Below are positions 58,500 through 64,000 of a DNA stretch of 64,000 bases, piece after piece (positions within the stretch are counted from its first letter, which is position 1; each line of letters opens with the position of its first letter). The notes beneath the pieces were generated by a model, which was given only the letters and a program-made list of their open reading frames with translations, was not told the origin of the DNA and did no database searches. The DNA is from Onthophagus taurus. Lineage: Eukaryota; Arthropoda; Insecta; Coleoptera; Scarabaeidae. A program made the translations under genes and the position numbers. Where the stretch lies: assembly GCF_036711975.1 (NCBI RefSeq), contig NC_091968.1, positions 25,715,001-25,779,000 of the forward strand, given 5' to 3'.

Positions 58500-61400
58500 T
58501 TAATCTGAATCATCGTCCATCCCTTGATCAAACCCCGTTAAATCGGCGGACTGCAAATGACCCTTTGATATCGCGTACTCAATTAACGCCAAGTGACAAA
58601 AAACATATTGATCAGGCATTTGAATTGAATAAGCTCGTTGCGAGCGGATTTTTTCAACAGTTCCCCGAATATCCACAGTTCCAACATCCTCCAGGCGAGA
58701 TATGCAAATGTCTAATGTACAAAATGTACCTAAAACAGCAAAAACAACAATAAAATATGATTAGAATAATTAATTATTATAATTTTTACCTGTTCGTCCT
58801 ATTCCGGCACTACAATGTACAATAATTGGGGGCCCTCTTGGATGTCCAGCCCATGTATCACCCAACGCAGTCACCATAACCGTCTGTTGTCTTCGAACTT
58901 TCTCCAAAAACTCCAACATGGCTTTTGCAGAATGAGGAACACCATAATCCGGCCATGAAGTGAACTGCCAATGCGATATATCCCGAGTTTCTTCCGTCTA
59001 AAAATAATTCATTTATTTATTTATTTAGAAAACTTATTTTATTTAATAATTAGTAGTTATTAACAACCATTAATGATGTATGGGGATGGATATAGTGAGG
59101 GAAGAAAAATGAAGATAGAGGGTGGAGGCGGGTAAACGAATGATGCGTTTTGAGGAGAGGAACAGGAAAAGAAAAGAGGGGATTGAGATGTGGAAACAAC
59201 TGGAGAGCAGAGACAAGAATGTGGGAATGCAAGAGAGAAGAACGGCGATAAGGGAAAGTAGGTACAACCCAAAATATGCCGAAATTGTAGCGAAAAGGCT
59301 ACCAAAGTACCTGATGATGGTGAGGAATGAGGAGAGCTTTACACTAAGATAAACATTGTATAAGTTGGACCGCGGTATGCATCACTTAACTAAGCGACAA
59401 GTGAACAATATTATGACTTCTCAGAATAGATAGGCTCAAACTATTGAAAATTGTTTGGTGCCTATCTATTTCTATCACAGAACATTGATGAATTTTTAAT
59501 CTACTTCTAAACTTCTAACTTTCTAATTTTTAAAACTACTTCTATTAAGAGTTAATTTTTTGATTCTTATTAACCCTATTGTTTAGTTTTTATAATTTAT
59601 TCCAATGCCACACTTAATAGTAACTTTTGGCGATACTTTCATATTAATTGACGACAATGTAGCATTTTGCAACCAAGAAATATCTTCTAAATATGGCCCC
59701 CGTTAGTTCCAGCATTTATATTTGCGCTAGTTATCAGTTGTGATGTCGAAAAAACATTTTCTAGATTCAAAGACATTTTAACACCCAAGTCATTTTCTGA
59801 AGTAAATTTAGAAAAAGTCGTTATTATTCAATCATTTCACCAAATAGGAACTGAGAGTTGAGAAAAATTATGATAAAGTAAATAATTACTTGCAGATTTA
59901 GCGTTAATACAGACCCTTGCTAACGCGCGCCTATGGATTACCATGACAACGCTGCAGACCAGTGAACTCGAGACCTATGCGTCGCTCGTTAATAACGCAA
60001 CATTCGTGAACTGGTCGACTGGACTTAGGTACCGAAGAATCCGAGCTCTAATGATAACTAACTTCAGGATTAAAATCTCAACCGCAATTTTGACATATTT
60101 GTAATCTTCATTAAAAATCCTTTAAAATGAGTACAAACACGACATATTTATCTCTAATATTAATGAAGTTATGGTCAACTTCCGGTTAAAAATGTCAACC
60201 TCAATTTTGACATATTTGTAACCTTTATTAAAAATCCTTTAAAATGAGTACAAACACGATATATTTATCTTCAATATTAATGAAGTTATGGTCAACTTCC
60301 GGTTAAGAATGTCAACGTCAATTTTGACATATTTGTAATCGTCGTGAAAAATCCTTTAAAATGAGTCCAAACATGATACGTTTAATTCCAATATTACTCG
60401 AGGTATAAGCAACTTCCGGTTTGAAATGTCAATGTCATTTTGACATATTCTTAATTTTTATAGAATGTCTTAATATTTGTCACAAAAACAAAAATATAAT
60501 AAAAAAAATCAAAAATTAAGGTTGGTAATAATATTTAAAGATTAAATTGCTATCTTTATTGTTGCTAACTTCGGGTTTAATGCTTTTTATTCAAACTTTT
60601 TTGTTTTTTGAGATAATTGCGTATTGTTTGGACTCATTTTAAAGGTTTTTTAATAAAAAATACATCATGAAAGAACACCATGAAGTTGTCCATTTGTCTA
60701 TTATATGATAACTAACTTCAGGTTTAAAATGTCAACCTCAATTTTGACATATTTGTAATCTTCATTAAAAATCCTTTAAAATGAGTACAAACATGACATA
60801 TTTATCTTCAATATTAATGAAGTTATAGTCAACTTCCGGTTAAGAATGTCAATGTTATTTTGACATATTCTTAATTTTTATAAAATGTCTTAATATTTGT
60901 CACAAAAACAAAAATATAATAAAAAAAAATTAAAAATTAAGGTTGGTATTAATATTTAAAAATTAAATTGCTATCTTCATTGTTGTTAATTTCGGGTTTA
61001 ATGTTTTTTATTCAAACTTTTTTTGTTTTTTTGAGATAAGTGCGTCATCTTTGTACTCATTTTAAAGGCTTTTTAATGAAGATGACAAATATGTCAAAAT
61101 TGACGTTGACGTTTCAAACCGGAAGTGATTGTATCTCCATTAATATCAAAGTTAAATATGTCGAGTTTGGACTCATTTTAAAGGATTTTTTATGAAGTTG
61201 ACAAATATGTCAAAATTAATAGTTGAAAGTTCGAACTTTTTGGTTTTTTGAGAGAAATGCGTTATTGTTGGATTCACTTTAAAAGTTATTTTATGAAGAC
61301 GGTTATTTCGAAAATGACCTGACGGATTTCAACGCGGTTTTTACCAAAATATGTCAAATAATGTCTGTTGTCGGATTCCGTTATCAGTTTTTAATAATAA

Positions 61401-64000
61401 TAGCGCCAGCATCATCTCTTCAACTCTGTTCCGATTGGCCGGAACCCCCTCCCCCGCATGGCTTATTTCTGTTTCTCTTTAATTTGTAATTCCATTAAAT
61501 CGCCCTTAAAAAATTAGGGAGCCCTAATTTTGAAAAACTGATAACGGAATTCGACAACCGACATTATTTGGTAAAAACCGCGTTGAAATCCCCCAGGTCG
61601 TTTTCGAAATAACCGCATCCTACTAAACCGCGATTTTCCGCGAAACTATATGGAATATGGAAACAATAAAATATGCCACTCATTAAGAACACATCAGGCT
61701 ACCACCTGTTCAAAATTGAAATTTTTTCGTACGATAGTTTCCGAGAAAAAAAATTGTAAATTTGACAAAGTTGCCAGTACCGTAAAAAAACGGGTACTTT
61801 TTTCATTTAATTCGCGATAAAAAAGAAAACCGCGAATCCAAAAATGTTCAAATTAATATATGTTACCTAGAAATGTTCAATGATTAGAATAAACTTTACC
61901 GCAATTTTTTTATCGAACAGTTACGAAGATATCGATCTCTAAAGTGAGGGGCCTTGACTTTTTACACGGATAGTAGATCAACTTCAGTTATAAAACTTCT
62001 ATTATATGATAACTAACTTCAGGTTTAAAATGTCAACCTCAATTTTGACATATTTGTAATCTTCATTAAAAATCCTTTAAAATGAGTACAAACACGACAT
62101 ATTTATCTCCAATATTAATGAAGTTATGGTCAACTTCCGGTTAAGAATGTCAACGTCAATTTTGACATATTTATAAACGTCGTGAAAAATCCTTTAAAAT
62201 GAGTCCAAACGTGATACGCTTAATTCCAATATTACTCGAGGTATAGGCAATTTTCGGTTTGAAATGTCAATGTCATTTTGACATATTCTTAATTTTTATA
62301 GAATGTCTTAATATTTGTCACAAAAACAAAAATATAATAAAAAAAAAATAAAAAATTAAGGTTGGTATTAAAATTAAAAAATTAAATTGCTATCTTCATT
62401 GTTGCTAACTTCGGATTTAATGTTTCTTTTTCAAACTTTTTTGTTTTTTGAGATAAGTGCGTCATCTTTGGACTCATTTTAAAGGCTTTTTAATGAAGAT
62501 GACAAATATGTCAAAATTGACGTTGACGTTTCAAACCGGAAGTTATTGTATCTCCATTAATATCAAAGTTAAATACGTCGAGTTTGGACTCATTTTAAAG
62601 GATTTTTTATGAAGTTGACAAATATGTCAAAATTAATAGTTGAAAGTTCGAACTTTTTGGTTTTTTGAGATAAATGCGTCATGTTTGGACTCATTTTAAA
62701 GGTTATTTTATGAAGATTACGAATATAATAATAAAATTGAAGTTGACATTGACAACTGAAAGTTTTTTTCACGACTAAACCCGAATGTTTCTAGTTTTCA
62801 TTTTAGTTCAATAATAATATAAATCATATAGCGTGATTGGGGCTTAGCTTTATTCTTTAAAACAAATAGTATTTTAGATCTTTCAGTATTCTACATTTTT
62901 TCAAAGATAAGTTATACCTTTACCTATCAGACAGCATGAAAATCTCTAAAAACGATAAAATGTCGTTTAATCAAGTGATGTATAACGCGGTCCAGTTATA
63001 AGTATTGTACTTAGTATAAATTGTAACCTTCTGGGAAACAATAAATTATTATTATACTTATTAATCAGCTTACTTTTAAGTTGATAAGAACCAATGAAGT
63101 CACCGTGTAATCACTATTTGAATCAACAGCCACCGAGCGTACTTTAAACTCCCCATACGTTGTTTCACCATCGATATCAGAAGGCCAATATTGATGACAT
63201 TTCGGTCTTCCTCGTTCCATAACTCTCGTCGTCATTACAATCACTAAAGTATTTTGTTCCCAAACCATTCTCCAAAAATCCGTTGTCGTTTTTAATAATG
63301 GTCCTAAAAGTTAATAAATATAATTTAATTAATAAAATAAATGAAGTTTTTATGTACCTTGGGTATTAATAAAAGCATTTTTCTGTTTATATCCATCCAC
63401 GAAATTGGCGTGAATGTAATCACTGTCCGTTTCACCATCTATTTCTGATAAAATAACCCTACTATGATCGTAACACAGCACATCCGTATACCTAAAATAA
63501 AAATTAATTTACACTTAAATTTAATTTTAAATTAATTTTTACCTATTTTTGGGTAAATTACTTCTAATTTTAGCTACAGTAAAGTTTCCATCGGGCGGAC
63601 GCGACCGGATTTCAGCATATTCTTGCATCAAACCCGGTCGGCCTCTATCCCGGACGTATTCAACCAATTGTTGCATTGTGAGGGCGGCTCCTTCACCATG
63701 AAGAGAGTCATCGTCGGAAAACCCACTACTAGCACTACTAGGCGGATTCAAATTTGCCTCCTCAGCCCAACTATCCACGTTATTAGTCGATGAAGAAATT
63801 TCTAAGTCGGAATTTGTTGCCAATTTCTTTTGCGGCGATGGGGTTTTGCCATCTACAATGTTAAATTCAACTTTATTATAACTTTTTTTTTTTTTATTCC
63901 AATTACCGTAAAGTGGCAAAGGTGATTCCGGGCAAGTTGTCATTGACTGAAGACAATGTGACAACCAAACATTATGGTCGACCTGAAGCAGTCCGCCTAA
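58500..64000 (-). CDS. PTPN9: Protein tyrosine phosphatase PTPN9 / PTP-MEG2 (5' part outside window)
   Basis: Cytoplasmic phosphatase with an N-terminal Sec14/CRAL-TRIO lipid-binding domain, linked to secretory vesicle fusion and receptor dephosphorylation. Exons seen: >64000-63907, 63852-63543, 63491-63358, 63303-63074, 58997-58790, 58729-58500. The first carries the end of the CRAL-TRIO domain (LGGLLQVDHNVWLSHCL). A Ser-rich linker follows, then the phosphatase domain: LVEYVRDRGRPGLMQEYAEI, KNRYTDVLCYD, the WPDYGVP loop, the P-loop HCSAGIGRTG with catalytic Cys and Arg, and the Q-loop QMPDQY. All catalytic elements look intact. The tail ends GMDDDSD. Intron 58998-63073 is filled by nested transposons. 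Confidence 0.95.
59122..59365 (+). pseudogene. LINE ORF2 C-terminal fragment, left half
   Basis: EAGKRMMRFEERNRKRKEGI and ESRYNPKYAEIVAKRLPKYL resemble the C-terminal region of R1/jockey-type ORF2 (ESRYN..Y.EI...PEYL). Stop at 59350. The apparent 3' UTR continues at 62997-63060, past an inserted element. Confidence 0.55.
59697..59861 (+). pseudogene. hAT transposase C-terminal fragment
   Basis: ISCDVEKTFSRFKDIL followed by SFSEVNLEKVVIIQ is the classical hAT C-terminal motif (SCDVERSFS...L). Open for 54 codons, then TGA. No other part of the transposase is visible. Confidence 0.6.
60055..62765. repeat. CCGGAAGT satellite arrays and foldback element (PTPN9 intron)
   Basis: Arrays at 60055-61275 and 61985-62765, inverse in orientation to the array at 31430. 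Between, 61301-61390 and 61533-61614 are inverted arms (GGTTATTTCGAAAATGACCT against its near-inverse). 61620-61970 shows no recognised feature. Confidence 0.75.

Larger units (their letters stand above)
59366..62996 (+). mobile_element. 3.6-kb TIR element with satellite arrays (PTPN9 intron)
   Basis: Left end TGGACCGCGGTATGCATCAC, right end GTGATGTATAACGCGGTCCA then GT. TATAAGT occurs on both sides (59359-59365 and 62997-63003), a likely target duplication. Inside are a hAT fragment, two satellite arrays and a foldback element. It is related to 21361-25594 in inverse orientation. Confidence 0.65.

Noticed and set aside
59050-59305. Three overlapping minus-strand frames rich in Ser, Pro and Phe
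   Set aside because: They are antisense to the LINE fragment at 59122-59352.

Overview
This 64-kb window is AT-rich nuclear DNA of an animal, almost certainly an insect and probably a beetle. I base that on insect-like orthologues split by many 45-60 bp introns, an anion-type Cys-loop receptor of insect style, and abundant mariner, piggyBac, hAT and LINE fossils. The species cannot be read from the sequence. I see no bacterial, viral, CRISPR or toxin locus.

Thirteen protein genes can be rebuilt exon by exon, and in every one the splice phases add up. From left to right they are: a Cys-loop anion channel subunit (+, 36-4708); PWP2/UTP1 (-, 4772-14226); proteasome alpha1/PSMA6 (+, 14628-15368); eIF3 subunit m (-, 16655-20228); an HDEL-tailed three-domain disulfide isomerase of the TXNDC5/pretaporter type (-, 20596-26330); PDCD2L (+, 27026-33104), which holds an intronless SLC25A32 carrier gene (+, 28916-29875) inside its third intron; VCPKMT (+, 36038-36729); NTPCR (-, 36803-37476); a 15-finger C2H2 protein (-, 40728-48430); EMC2 (+, 49077-50090); mitochondrial GrpE (-, 50227-55064); ADP-ribosylhydrolase ARH3/ADPRS (+, 56323-57737); and the 3' part of PTPN9/PTP-MEG2 (-, 58500 to beyond the right edge). 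Most neighbours are divergent pairs sharing a 0.4-1.3 kb promoter region, or convergent pairs whose stops may lie only 63-140 bp apart. Most genes are housekeeping: ribosome biogenesis, translation initiation, proteasome, ER folding and membrane insertion, and mitochondrial import and transport. They do not form a single pathway.

Much of the remaining DNA is repeats. Introns fall into two classes, about 45-160 bp and 2-5 kb. Several large introns look like a short intron plus one transposon. The clearest case is intron 3 of the isomerase gene, where a 4.2-kb element with terminal inverted repeats (TIRs) leaves 54 bp of intron. A recurring satellite-like unit (about 110-120 bp, carrying an ACCGGAAGT word) lies inside that TIR family. 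Other repeats are a TTCTAG-rich palindromic family, a 24-bp-based minisatellite, three 370-bp units upstream of SLC25A32, and a 2.5-kb TGACATTT-rich satellite upstream of VCPKMT. The best-defined element is a piggyBac-like transposon (43108-47103) with perfect 17-bp TIRs, TTAA on both sides and a broken C-terminal Cys-rich domain; a long-armed mariner-type MITE is nested in it.

The observations most worth a second look are the satellite-carrying TIR family and its fit to short introns; the nested SLC25A32 gene with its upstream tandem array and ATG-TGA element; a duplicated NTPCR 5' end with twin 76-nt open mini-exons; and a 54-bp intron in PTPN9 that stays open if retained. I did not find a clearly new biochemical system.
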